A stretch of 29,556 nt of DNA from Lachnospiraceae bacterium (GTDB taxonomy: Bacteria; Bacillota; Clostridia; Lachnospirales; Lachnospiraceae). Position 1 is the stretch's first letter; each line of letters starts with the position of its first letter. Made by a program: the position numbers and the translations under genes. Below are positions 1 to 7,808 of the stretch, in pieces. The notes beneath the pieces are model-generated. The model made no database searches and was not told the origin of the DNA. It saw nothing but the letters and a program-made list of their open reading frames with translations. The stretch lies in the NCBI GenBank assembly GCA_009774215.1, contig VSNH01000028.1:1-29556 (forward strand), in the 5' to 3' direction.

Positions 1-141
1 TCTGAAAATTTTCTTTTGGAATCTTTTCAGGGTTGCATTACTGTTTATTTGTCAAGGTTCGCGAGGTAAATCTCTTCGAGTATTAACCTCTGAAGAATGT
101 TTCCCATTCTTCTGTGCTGTGCCAGTACGTCACCGACGCAA
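1..141 (-). other. Leader region of a probable rRNA operon (5' end, continues past the left edge)
   Basis: Transcribed leftwards from the promoter at 149-177. It contains a stem-loop with an 8-bp stem (arms 92-99 and 105-112) and, at 41-62, a minus-strand element reading GCGAACCTTGACAAATAAAC, which resembles the box A-like antitermination element common in pre-16S leaders and 16S-23S spacers of Firmicutes. No mature rRNA is visible, so the identity of the transcript is inferred from the promoter strength, the leader element and the neighbouring tRNA gene. Confidence 0.55.
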
Positions 142-148
142 CGGATTT

Positions 149-177
149 ATACTACCACAACCATTTTACATCGTCAA
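149..177 (-). promoter_or_regulatory. rRNA-type sigma-A promoter
   Basis: On the minus strand TTGACG (172-177) and TAGTAT (149-154) are separated by exactly 17 bp. Immediately upstream (178-240) lies a very AT-rich stretch with A and T tracts that looks like an UP element. This combination is typical of strong rRNA promoters. It reads toward the left edge. Confidence 0.7.
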
Positions 178-241
178 CCCCTTTTTTTCATTTTTTCAAA
201 CTTTTTCTTCATAAGAATTTTTTAAAAAAATAAAAACCGGG

Positions 242-272
242 AAAAAAAAGAAATCTCAATCTCTTAAGATTC
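242..272 (-). terminator. Probable intrinsic terminator of the tRNA-Ser gene
   Basis: On the minus strand the arms 267-272 and 250-256 can pair with one bulged base, and eight U residues follow directly (A8 on the plus strand at 242-249). The stem is short and AU-rich, so it is weak by itself, but position and U-tract fit the end of the tRNA transcript. Confidence 0.45.
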
Positions 273-280
273 TTTTTAAA

Positions 281-368
281 CGGAGAAAGAGGGATTTGAA
301 CCCTCGCGCCGCGTAAGCGACCTACACCCTTAGCAGGGGCGCCTCTTCAGCCTCTTGAGTATTTCTCC
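281..368 (-). tRNA. tRNA-Ser (anticodon GCU)
   Basis: The minus strand folds into a class II tRNA of 88 nt. The acceptor arm GGAGAAA (362-368) pairs with TTTCTCC, with G as discriminator. The anticodon stem encloses the loop CTGCTAA with anticodon GCT, which reads AGC/AGU serine codons. A long variable arm and a GGTTCAAATCC T-arm are present. CCA is not encoded. It lies between a consensus promoter (427-455) and a U-rich terminator, so it appears to be a single-gene transcript next to an rRNA operon. Confidence 0.95.
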
Positions 369-426
369 ACAGTCTGAACTATTCCTCTACCAAATATATA
401 GTTCTACGTTTCCACAACGCAAAGTA

Positions 427-455
427 ATTATACATAAGGTAATTTTGTTTGTCAA
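427..455 (-). promoter_or_regulatory. Consensus sigma-A promoter of tRNA-Ser
   Basis: The minus strand carries TTGACA (450-455), a 17-bp spacer and TATAAT (427-432), a perfect match to the sigma-A consensus. The predicted start lies about 50 nt upstream of the mature tRNA 5' end at 368. Confidence 0.85.
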
Positions 456-495
456 TGCCTTCTTTCCAAATTCGTCTACAAAATTATTTTCCCCA

Positions 496-1047
496 TTATA
501 ATTTACAGTATTCCCTGATCGCCGTCTCATATAAATTCTGCCCGACAGAATCGATCACCACAATCACCGGGAAATTTTCGACTTCCAGCTTACGAATCGC
601 TTCCGTTCCCAGATCGTCATAGGCAATCACCTCCGATGCCTTGATGGAGCCGGCCAAAAGTGCGCCAGCACCGCCTACCGCCGCAAAATACACCGCACCG
701 TTTCTGACAATCGCCTCCTTCACCGCTTCCGAACGTTTCCCCTTTCCGATCATACCGGTCAGACCCATGTCCAAAAGAGTCGGCGCGTACTTGTCCATGC
801 GGCTGGCTGTGGTAGGTCCCGCGGAACCAATCGGCCTGCCCTCTCTTGCCGGAGACGGTCCCATATAATAAATAACATTGTTTTTCACATCCAAAGGCAG
901 CTCTTCGCCCTTTTCCAGTGCCTCATACATTCTCTTATGCGCCGCGTCACGCGCGGTATAAATCGTGCCCGTAAGGTACACATAGTCTCCTGCCCGCAGC
1001 TCTTCTGCCGTTTCCCTACTGATCGGTACCGTGATATGTCGCTCCAT
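496..1047 (-). CDS. fumB: Fumarate hydratase class I, beta subunit (Fe-S hydro-lyase C-terminal domain)
   Basis: 183 residues, the usual length of the separate beta subunit of two-subunit [4Fe-4S] hydro-lyases, which interconvert fumarate and malate. The central block with GPSPAREGRPIGSAGPTT and then SRMDKYAP is the family signature around the substrate-binding loop. A further glycine-rich stretch (about residues 121-132) and a C-terminal VIVVIDSVGQNLYE segment also fit. The start ATG has AAAGG eight bases upstream. The alpha subunit gene lies directly upstream, about 100 bp away, so the two are surely made together. Tartrate dehydratase (TtdB) is a close relative and cannot be excluded from sequence alone. 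Confidence 0.9.
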   Translation of the reverse strand: MERHITVPISRETAEELRAGDYVYLTGTIYTARDAAHKRMYEALEKGEELPLDVKNNVIYYMGPSPAREGRPIGSAGPTTASRMDKYAPTLLDMGLTGMIGKGKRSEAVKEAIVRNGAVYFAAVGGAGALLAGSIKASEVIAYDDLGTEAIRKLEVENFPVIVVIDSVGQNLYETAIREYCKL

Positions 1048-1146
1048 ATTTTATAAACCTTTCGCTGTCACTGTGAATAGATGTTGTGTTTATCTCAAAC
1101 AAAAAACACTATATATACTATATTTATAGAAGAAACTCCTGCAAAT

Positions 1147-1989
1147 TTATAGCACCCGCACCGCATGTCTGTTTACATGGCAGCAAATGTTGACCGCCAC
1201 AGGCAGCCCCGCGATATGTGTGGGATAAGTTTCTATATTAACCGTCAGCGCCGTCGTCGTACCGCCAAGTCCTCCGGGGCCGATTCCCGTTTTGTTAATC
1301 TTCGAAAGCATTTCCTCCTCCAGCTCCTTTATATAAGGAATTTCCGAATGCTCTTCGAGTGATCTCGTCAATGCATGCTTCGCCATCAATGCGCACTTCT
1401 CAAAAGTGCCGCCGATTCCGACACCGACCACCATGGGCGGACAGGCATTGGGGCCTGCGTCCCTCACCGCCGTCAAAATTGCATCCTTCACTCCTTCTAT
1501 CCCGTCGGCAGGTTTCAGCATAAACACTCTGCTCATGTTCTCGCTGCCAAAGCCTTTCGGCGCTACTGTAATCTTCACCTGATCCCCCGTAACAATTTCG
1601 GTGTGTATCACCGCCGGAGTATTATCCTTCGTATTTTCACGAATCAGCGGATCCCCCACCACAGATTTGCGTAGGTAACCACTCGTGTAACCCTGCCTCA
1701 CGCCCTCATTGACTGCATCGGTTAATCCCCTGCCCTCGAAGTGTACATCCTGTCCCACCTCCAAAAACACCACTGCCATGCCCGTGTCCTGACAGATCGG
1801 AATCATATTTTCCCCTGCAATCTCTAAATTATCCTGCAGTTGTCCCAGAATCTGTTTCCCCAACGGCGACTCTTCCGTCTGCGCCGCGCGCTTCATCGCC
1901 TGCTCCATATCTGAAGAGAGAAAGTGATTCGCCTCTATGCACATTTCCTTAATATTCCGGGTAATCTCCTCCGTTGCTATCGTCCGCAT
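1147..1989 (-). CDS. fumA: Fumarate hydratase class I, alpha subunit
   Basis: 280 residues from the ATG at 1987-1989, chosen because GGACGGAG sits 6-8 bases upstream; a longer reading from 2049 has no ribosome site and overlaps the spacer. The protein is the N-terminal catalytic half of class I fumarases. Cysteines in PICQDTG, in GPNACPP and near the C-terminus (NICCH) are the likely [4Fe-4S] ligands. The glycine-rich GIGPGGLGGTTTAL block is also characteristic. It is followed by the beta subunit gene at 496-1047. An oxygen-sensitive fumarase of this type fits an anaerobe. Assignment as fumarase rather than L-tartrate dehydratase rests on general prevalence. Confidence 0.9.
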   Translation of the reverse strand: MRTIATEEITRNIKEMCIEANHFLSSDMEQAMKRAAQTEESPLGKQILGQLQDNLEIAGENMIPICQDTGMAVVFLEVGQDVHFEGRGLTDAVNEGVRQGYTSGYLRKSVVGDPLIRENTKDNTPAVIHTEIVTGDQVKITVAPKGFGSENMSRVFMLKPADGIEGVKDAILTAVRDAGPNACPPMVVGVGIGGTFEKCALMAKHALTRSLEEHSEIPYIKELEEEMLSKINKTGIGPGGLGGTTTALTVNIETYPTHIAGLPVAVNICCHVNRHAVRVL

Positions 1990-2090
1990 ATTTTCTCCGT
2001 CCTCTATTTGTTCGACCCGCGCTCCCCAACGTCCTCCTGTCAAACCCATGTAAACGCTGTTTTTCTGGCAGCTTCACCCCGGCCGAACCA

Positions 2091-2495
2091 TTAGTCAACA
2101 ATCTGCTTTCTAACTTCCGCAAGCTCTTCCGGCGTTACCTCCTGCGGCTTCCAGGCGATCGTCTGCCTGTCCGCCCTGTAACGAGGTATCAGATGAAGAT
2201 GAAAATGAAACACTGTCTGCCCTGCGAGATCCCCGTTGTTCTGCACCAGATTAAAGCCCTCGCATCCGAGCTTGTCCCGCATCTTAATCATCATTCTTTT
2301 TGCCAGCTTCATCACCTCACCGGCAGTCTCCTCCGGCAGCTCAAAAAGATCCGCATAATGATCCTTGGGCAGAATCAGCGCATGACCCTTTGTCGCCGGC
2401 CCCTGATCCAGAATGACACGGAATTTTTCATCTTCATACAACGTTTCTGCAGAGACTTCTCCATTTGCAATTTTACAAAAAATACAATTATTCAC
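2091..2495 (-). CDS. HIT family protein (histidine triad nucleotide hydrolase)
   Basis: 134 residues. The histidine triad is seen as HFHLHL (H97, H99, H101) near the C-terminus, and the N-terminal CIFC pair is the usual zinc-binding element of HinT-like proteins. The family hydrolyses nucleotide phosphoramidates and related nucleotide conjugates in the cytoplasm. I place the start at GTG 2493-2495 because a strong GGAGGA lies nine bases upstream; that ribosome site would fall inside the coding region if the in-frame ATG at 2516 were used. It lies between the fumarase genes and the flavodoxin-like gene on the same strand. Confidence 0.9.
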   Translation of the reverse strand: MNNCIFCKIANGEVSAETLYEDEKFRVILDQGPATKGHALILPKDHYADLFELPEETAGEVMKLAKRMMIKMRDKLGCEGFNLVQNNGDLAGQTVFHFHLHLIPRYRADRQTIAWKPQEVTPEELAEVRKQIVD

Positions 2496-2560
2496 TTTTG
2501 CGGCTCCTCCATTCACAAAATTACTTTCTCTAATTCATTCATCAGGCGTTATCTTCGGTC

Positions 2561-3559
2561 TCAACCCGCCCCGAACTGCAGCGCTTGGTCAAGTGAACGC
2601 AACACCTTAAAATCCCCCTTCATCTTCATATCACCCGCCATAAAGGAAGTCTGAAAGCTTGTTCTCCCCGAAATGATGTCCGAAAAAGAGGCGCGGTCAA
2701 GCTGTATCTCCACATCCACACGGCCGCCCTCCCCATAATGGCAATCAAGGCTCGCGCCGTCTATCACAATCATAAGCGGCGTCTTTTTCTCCTCAATTAC
2801 AACTTTAAAACCGGCCGCAAAGCCCGGCTGCGGTACAAAATGCTGTCTGATTTCCTCAATAAACTCTGTAGTATCCTCCTTCTCGCTGCTGCCCATCATA
2901 TCCCGGAACAAACTGGCAAGCTCTTGAATATCCGCCTTCTGCCGCTGCACGTAAGTATCGTCTGCCACATACTGGGAAAGCTGCTCCGACTCCTGCGGTG
3001 TGAAATTGACGGTTTTCGTAATTGCGACCTTCTGCTTCACCGCCTGGTTGCTGGCCGGCAGACAAGGCATTTTCTGGTTAATCGTGCGGTAGAGATTCTC
3101 CGCGTTTTTCTCAATGATCCTGATATAATCCCCGTTCTCCTCCAAAAGCGACGTGTCCGCAATATAGCCGCAAAGCCCGCTGCACGGAAGGCCGCCAAGA
3201 ATCTCCCACGCCGTAGCAAGGTTCAGTTTTCCCTCCTGCTCCCCGTAAGTGGTGGACATGACGATCGGGCACATATAGATCCGACTGATTTTTTCTTTAT
3301 CGCCGTAAAGCCAGCATGCATCCAGAAAAAGCTGCATATAGCCGCCGATTCCATACCATTCCAGCGTCGTTGCAAGAATCACGCCGTCCGCATTCTTCAA
3401 AGTCTGCGGGAGAGTGGGAATGCTGTTTTTCTGCTCGTAAAGATAAAAAACCTCCACCGTCACACGCAGCTCCTCCAGCACTTCCTTCATCTTTTTTATC
3501 ACAAACAGCGTAGGATCATCCATAAGACCCCTTCCGCCATAATAGATATTGATCTGCAT
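2561..3559 (-). CDS. Flavodoxin/NADPH-dependent FMN reductase-like protein fused to an SCP2-like domain
   Basis: 332 residues from ATG 3557-3559, which has AGAGG five bases upstream; an in-frame ATG seven codons earlier lacks a site. Residues 1 to about 170 form a flavodoxin-like fold: a beta strand MQINIYYGG, a family-typical ADGVILATTLEWYGIGG flavin-binding segment and a second loop STTYGEQEG. Residues from about 225 onward (LFRDMMG... to FKVLRSLDQALQFG) resemble the SCP2 sterol-carrier-like domain with its MAGDMKMKGD motif. The substrate is unknown. The start lies just past the stop of the rhomboid gene (3577), so the two are probably one transcript. Confidence 0.75.
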   Translation of the reverse strand: MQINIYYGGRGLMDDPTLFVIKKMKEVLEELRVTVEVFYLYEQKNSIPTLPQTLKNADGVILATTLEWYGIGGYMQLFLDACWLYGDKEKISRIYMCPIVMSTTYGEQEGKLNLATAWEILGGLPCSGLCGYIADTSLLEENGDYIRIIEKNAENLYRTINQKMPCLPASNQAVKQKVAITKTVNFTPQESEQLSQYVADDTYVQRQKADIQELASLFRDMMGSSEKEDTTEFIEEIRQHFVPQPGFAAGFKVVIEEKKTPLMIVIDGASLDCHYGEGGRVDVEIQLDRASFSDIISGRTSFQTSFMAGDMKMKGDFKVLRSLDQALQFGAG

Positions 3560-3576
3560 AAGACCTCTTTCCTTTC

Positions 3577-4620
3577 TCATCCGCGATCGAAAAACAATTT
3601 TATTTTATTATATGCCGCCATGACAGCCGCTACTGTAAAGCCCATCAGAACGCCGCCCACATGCGCCGCGTTATTCACCCCCGCACTGGTAAAACCGCAG
3701 TAGAGCGAAAAAGCAATCGCAAAGGCCACCCTGCCCGCCGTCATGGATTCCAGCTTTCCCCGATGCGCCATAACCAGAAACAGAAGCGCCCCTTCCACGC
3801 CGAACACAGCGCCGCTCGCACCCGCCGAGCTTCCATAAGCATTCGTAAGCAGCTCATACCCCATGGAAAAAACGTTACCCGCAAACCCGGAGAGCACATA
3901 AAGCATCATATAAGGAATCGAACCAAGTCTGCGCTCCACGATCGCCCCCACATAATACAGGACAATCATGTTGCTGAAAAGGTGCTCCACATTCCAGTGT
4001 AAAAACATACTTGTAAACAGACGGTACCATTCCCCCTGCCAAAGCGCCGTTACGAGGAACGCACCCTTATTATATAACAAATCCCCCGTAAATGTACATA
4101 TCAGAAATACGATTACATTTACTGCCACTAAAATGGCACTCACCCACGGCACATTCCGCAGATAATCGGTCTTCCCGGTCTTTTCGGCGTGCGCCGCCTC
4201 CCGGTTTTCCCGTGTCAGTGCAAACAGATACTCTTCCAGAATATCTTTCCAGCCGTAAAAATCCGCCACCTGAGTTTCATGGATCAGCAGCCTGTATGCA
4301 CGCGAATCTATAATCCAGCAGAAACCATCCTTCTCGCAGAGCCTTTTCGCCTTCTCCGTATCATCACATAAAATGAATGTCATCACATGGACTTCCCTCT
4401 CGCCCCTGTCATGGAAAAAGGCCTCTATCTGGTTTTTCAGATGCGTATACTGATCCGTTGAAATATAAAGCCCCTGCCTGTAATCAATCACATGGAGCAC
4501 CGTAATGCCCTGCATCTCCCTGTGGCAGTAAAAATTGAACTCGGGCAGATTAGACGGTATCTTGCCATAACCCTGTTCAAAGAACAGATTTTCCAGTCGT
4601 TCCAGCGTTAAAATATCCAT
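3577..4620 (-). CDS. Rhomboid family intramembrane serine protease
   Basis: 347 residues. The C-terminal half carries the rhomboid core: several hydrophobic helices, an HWNVEHLFSNM segment (the conserved HxxxHxxxN of TM2), the catalytic serine in GASG (S269) and the catalytic histidine in NNAAHVGG (H320). Residues 1 to about 150 are a soluble N-terminal domain, followed by the first membrane helix (VSAILVAVNVIVFLIC). The enzyme would cleave membrane proteins within the bilayer; targets are unknown. No Shine-Dalgarno sequence precedes ATG 4618-4620, and a possible promoter ends only about ten bases upstream. Confidence 0.9.
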   Translation of the reverse strand: MDILTLERLENLFFEQGYGKIPSNLPEFNFYCHREMQGITVLHVIDYRQGLYISTDQYTHLKNQIEAFFHDRGEREVHVMTFILCDDTEKAKRLCEKDGFCWIIDSRAYRLLIHETQVADFYGWKDILEEYLFALTRENREAAHAEKTGKTDYLRNVPWVSAILVAVNVIVFLICTFTGDLLYNKGAFLVTALWQGEWYRLFTSMFLHWNVEHLFSNMIVLYYVGAIVERRLGSIPYMMLYVLSGFAGNVFSMGYELLTNAYGSSAGASGAVFGVEGALLFLVMAHRGKLESMTAGRVAFAIAFSLYCGFTSAGVNNAAHVGGVLMGFTVAAVMAAYNKIKLFFDRG

Positions 4621-4628
4621 GAGAAAAG

Positions 4629-4655
4629 AGTATCATTTTCAATAAGTGATGTCAA
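4629..4655 (-). promoter_or_regulatory. Possible promoter of the rhomboid gene, close to the start codon
   Basis: The minus strand has TTGACA (4650-4655). With a 15-bp spacer the -10 would be GATACT (4629-4634) preceded by TG; with 17 bp it would be TACTCT. Either places transcription initiation within a few bases of the rhomboid ATG at 4620. The -35 is perfect but the -10 is poor. Confidence 0.4.
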
Positions 4656-4665
4656 ACGAAACGAT

Positions 4666-5286
4666 CTAATCATACAGCGTTTCCCACATTTCCGAATCCA
4701 TTGCCCGGAAACACATCTCTATCTGCTCTCTGTTATTTTTCTCTTCCGCAAGACAGGGCAACTCGTCCACGCCAAAATAAGCAAACCCTGTCGTTTCTAT
4801 ATTGGGAACGAACTCGCCGGCCGTCACTTCACACTGCATAAATATTTTACACACCTTATAAGCATAAATAGGCAGATTGTGTTTTTCCCTGTCCTGCACC
4901 GCAATGATCCGTTTGACCGTAACGTCAAGCCCCGCCTCTTCTCTGACCTCTTTTATCGTATTTTCCATGACAGAAACATTCACGTCAACCCAGCCGCCCG
5001 GCAGCGACCATGTCCCGTTCGCTTCATGGACAAGCAATATCTTTCCCTCTTTAAATATGACCGCCCGCGTATCTATTTTCGGAGTCTGATATCCCTCATC
5101 ACTACAAAACAAATCCTTTACCTTTTCAAGCGGTATCTCCGTTTTGTAGCTGAGCATTTCCGCAGAAATCTCCCGAATGCGCTCATACCTTTCCAGCTCA
5201 TATTTATCTTTACAGTAAAACAGTCCCGCCTGCGCCAGACTCTGCAGTTCAACCGCCCACTGCAGCCATTTTTCGTTTTTGTCCAT
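4666..5286 (-). CDS. Nudix hydrolase with N-terminal accessory domain (ADP-ribose pyrophosphatase-like)
   Basis: 206 residues. The Nudix box lies at about residues 97-120 (GGWVDVNVSV, then KEVREEAGL). The catalytic EVREE core is present; the first glutamate and the arginine of the classical box are V and K, which I recall as usual for the subfamily with a helical NUDIX_N_2-type N-terminal domain (here residues 1 to about 65). Such enzymes hydrolyse nucleoside diphosphates linked to another group; the exact substrate cannot be read. The start has AAAGGA about eight bases upstream. An extended -10 (TGTTATACT) is visible some 50 bp upstream. Confidence 0.85.
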   Translation of the reverse strand: MDKNEKWLQWAVELQSLAQAGLFYCKDKYELERYERIREISAEMLSYKTEIPLEKVKDLFCSDEGYQTPKIDTRAVIFKEGKILLVHEANGTWSLPGGWVDVNVSVMENTIKEVREEAGLDVTVKRIIAVQDREKHNLPIYAYKVCKIFMQCEVTAGEFVPNIETTGFAYFGVDELPCLAEEKNNREQIEMCFRAMDSEMWETLYD

Positions 5287-5369
5287 AACGCGTTCCTTTC
5301 CAGTTCCTATTTTATCCAGTATAACACGTTCCCGGGCATTTACGCCGTAATTTTGGGGAAAGCTTCCGT

Positions 5370-6863
5370 TTATCTATAGCAGTAATTCAAATTCCCAAAC
5401 CGAATCTCGTCCCCCGGCTCAATCTCCACGGTTTCCTGCGGCTGCATCCGCAAGCCGTTGCGATAAGTGCCGTTCGTGGAGTTCATATCCGTAAGCTGTA
5501 TCACATCTCCAACCTTCTCAAATCTGGCATGAATCCGGCTGATAGAGTCGTCCGTCAAAACGCAGTCCACACACCCCGCCATCTTTCCCACCGTAAAGGG
5601 AAATTTGGTCAGTTCGATATGCTTCTTATTTTTCTTATCCAGCGCATACAATTTGTACTCCGCCGTTTTCACACTGTCAAAAAAGACAGTGTTTCCACAG
5701 ATTTCTTCCTCTTCCTGCGCGCCGCTTCTGTTTCTGACCGGCGCAGGCCGTCCTATCTCCGGCTCCCGGCTCAGCACATGATCCAACGAAACCCGCTCCC
5801 TGTTCCGCGTGCCTTCCGAGGAAACCGTTCCTCTCTTGCGTACCGGTTCCATCGTAACCATCTCTCCATTCCGCGCATGTTCCTGAGAAAACGGCTCCTG
5901 CGACGGCAGATACAGATCGTTCATGTCCTCCGAAAATCTTTTCTCCGCCTCTCGCTGTTCTTCCCCCGGCTTTCTTGCCGACTTTTCTTTTCCGCCGCCT
6001 TTCATCAGACCAACAAGCCCGGCAATCAGGCAGACGCCCAGCAATGCGCCGCAGCCAAGAAGCGTCATGACCTCCTCATCCGCCAGTTCATAAGTACTGT
6101 AAATATACACAACGCCCGCAATTCCCAAGATCGAAAACGCCGTGACGAACACGGAAAAGGGGCTCTTCCTTTTTGTCGGTACAGGCGTCTCCTCCCTCTC
6201 CTCCCACAGCGCAAGCCCGTCCTCCTCCGAACCGTGCAGCTCCGTCGCCGCTATGACCGTCCCTGCCTTTTCCTTATCAGAAGCATCGCTCCTGTGGAAC
6301 AGAAAAATATCTCCGCCGCTCTCTTCCGATTCGCCCAAAATCTGCAGCGCATCCCATAGCGAAAAACCGCCGTCCTCCGCTCTTTCATAAATCTGATAGA
6401 TACAGTCCGCCAGCCGCTCGTCCCCGCTGTCCATATGCTCCAGCAGATAATCCATAAGCGCCTCATAGGGCCTGTCCTCCTCATAATCGGGATAGTAAAG
6501 ACCGATATACTTTTTGCGCGACAAATCGTAAAAGATATATTCCGGCAGAAAAACCAGTCTCGTCTCGTCCATAAAATAATCGCCTACCCTGCAGTAAATG
6601 CCGTGAATCTGTGTAAACAGATCCCTGATCTGGCCGTAGGACATCCGCCGGTTACGATACAGGCTTTCCATAGTTGTTCTGGAGCTGATATCATAGTAAA
6701 AATATGTCATTCCATTCACATGCCGCATGGAACAGCGCAGAAGCTCCTCAATTTTATTGGAAGTAAGCTGCCTGCACTGATAGCTTTTCTCCGGCTGCCT
6801 GCTTTTGCACGGTAAAATCATATAATTGTGTTTATAATCCCTGAAAAATTTTGCCTCCAGCAT
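5370..6863 (-). CDS. FHA domain protein of the Tad operon (DUF6382-like N-terminus)
   Basis: 497 residues. Residues 1 to about 190 form a soluble domain like the DUF6382 region of Lachnospiraceae Tad clusters. Two membrane helices follow (about 236-257 and 265-288), then a charged linker. The C-terminus (about 420-497) is an FHA domain with SRIHARF and the TDMNSTNGT signature that binds phosphothreonine. The arrangement suggests a membrane-anchored signalling or assembly factor that reads a phosphorylated partner. AAGGGAG precedes the ATG. It is the last gene of the pilus operon, about 85 bp after the TadE-like gene at 6949. Confidence 0.8.
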   Translation of the reverse strand: MLEAKFFRDYKHNYMILPCKSRQPEKSYQCRQLTSNKIEELLRCSMRHVNGMTYFYYDISSRTTMESLYRNRRMSYGQIRDLFTQIHGIYCRVGDYFMDETRLVFLPEYIFYDLSRKKYIGLYYPDYEEDRPYEALMDYLLEHMDSGDERLADCIYQIYERAEDGGFSLWDALQILGESEESGGDIFLFHRSDASDKEKAGTVIAATELHGSEEDGLALWEEREETPVPTKRKSPFSVFVTAFSILGIAGVVYIYSTYELADEEVMTLLGCGALLGVCLIAGLVGLMKGGGKEKSARKPGEEQREAEKRFSEDMNDLYLPSQEPFSQEHARNGEMVTMEPVRKRGTVSSEGTRNRERVSLDHVLSREPEIGRPAPVRNRSGAQEEEEICGNTVFFDSVKTAEYKLYALDKKNKKHIELTKFPFTVGKMAGCVDCVLTDDSISRIHARFEKVGDVIQLTDMNSTNGTYRNGLRMQPQETVEIEPGDEIRFGNLNYCYR

Positions 6864-6948
6864 CTGTATCTCCCTTCCGATTTCATCTTTGTAAACTCAC
6901 GTACACTCCCGCCATTTCATGAGGTACAAAAAATGTATTCATTCTCTG

Positions 6949-7395
6949 TCAATCCGAAAACATATTTCCCACCCATCTGCATCTGCGTATCATCTTTGTG
7001 GGGTTGACGATCTGTGCCTTTGCCCGGGTGCGGATGCGCCAGCCCTCTTTTCCGTGCATGGTAAACAACTGCCGGATTGGCACTTTGACCTGACACTCGC
7101 CTGTCACGCTCGCCATATTCCCGTTTTTATCCACCGTTCCCTGCACCTTTCCCACGCCAAAATATTTCTTGCCAAACTGTTTCTGCATATTTGCGCTTAT
7201 GTACGGCACCACCTGTTCTTCGTCCTTCTGGATGCTCCCCCGGAAGCAGATCGTATAGGCATCCTGAAACAGCACACATTTGTCATAGGAATAAAAGGAC
7301 AGATAGATTAAAAGGACAAACAGAAACAGCGTCCATGTAATAATGAAAGAAGCCTCCAGCGTCATATAACCTTTTGCTGTTTTTTTCAGAAGCAC
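6949..7395 (-). CDS. tadE: TadE-like pseudopilin
   Basis: About 148 residues from GTG 7393-7395, which overlaps the last codons of the A24 peptidase gene. A longer reading frame extends upstream to 7722 but is entirely inside that gene and unsupported. The N-terminus KKTAKGYMTLEASF followed by a long hydrophobic helix is the processed prepilin-like segment of TadE proteins, with E at +5 after the cleavage glycine. The rest is a small extracytoplasmic domain. TadE proteins are minor pseudopilins needed for Flp pilus assembly. The GTG start is inferred; no alternative ATG lies upstream of the transmembrane segment outside the overlap. Confidence 0.75.
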   Translation of the reverse strand: MLLKKTAKGYMTLEASFIITWTLFLFVLLIYLSFYSYDKCVLFQDAYTICFRGSIQKDEEQVVPYISANMQKQFGKKYFGVGKVQGTVDKNGNMASVTGECQVKVPIRQLFTMHGKEGWRIRTRAKAQIVNPTKMIRRCRWVGNMFSD

Positions 7396-7808
7396 ACCAC
7401 CACCCCCATTCCTAAAAGCAAAAAAGGCAGAAAGGGAATTTCCCGGTCGCGCTTTATTTTCCCGAGCGCAAGCAGCACCACCGCCACCGCGGACTCCGCC
7501 ATCAGTCCCACAAGCAAAATCAAAAAGCACTGATAGACACCCGCAAACAGCCCGATCATCAAAAGCGCCCATCCGTCCCCATACCCCACCTTCTCCCTTG
7601 TCAGAAAACCGAGCAGTAACAATCCCGCGCCGGGCAGTAGAGAGAGCACTACCGCCAGAGGGTTTGTCTCTCCCATCGCTCCGCCTATTTGAAGGCAAAT
7701 CGCCGTCGCCATCCCCAGCCATACAACGGCCAGCGGAACCCGCCTGCTCAGTCCGTCAAACACAGCGCAGACCGCCAGAAACAGAAACAATACAATCTCT
7801 ATCCACAT
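7386..7808 (-). CDS. A24 family prepilin peptidase (second copy in the operon)
   Basis: 140 residues from ATG 7806-7808, chosen because GGGAGGTG lies seven bases upstream; a longer frame from 7880 is inside the preceding gene. It has four to six hydrophobic helices. The two catalytic aspartates of type IV prepilin peptidases are visible: one in VFDGLSRRVP and one in GYGDGW. These enzymes cut the leader of Flp pilin and TadE-type pseudopilins at the inner face of the membrane. It overlaps the TadE gene upstream by 10 bp and the TadE gene downstream by 10 bp. A second peptidase is at 14992. Confidence 0.8.
   Translation of the reverse strand: MWIEIVLFLFLAVCAVFDGLSRRVPLAVVWLGMATAICLQIGGAMGETNPLAVVLSLLPGAGLLLLGFLTREKVGYGDGWALLMIGLFAGVYQCFLILLVGLMAESAVAVVLLALGKIKRDREIPFLPFLLLGMGVVVCF

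Noticed and set aside
41..62. TTGACA in the left-edge leader as a second rRNA promoter
   Set aside because: No -10 lies 16-18 bp downstream; the sequence fits a leader antitermination element better.
4960..5040. Nudix box lacking the first Glu and the Arg as a sign of an inactive enzyme
   Set aside because: The catalytic EVREE core is intact and the same substitutions are, to my memory, usual in the subfamily with this N-terminal domain.
7396..7722. N-terminal extension of the TadE reading frame up to an ATG at 7722
   Set aside because: It lies fully within the A24 peptidase gene, reads as Gly/Arg-rich nonsense, and TadE proteins begin just before the MTLEAS site.
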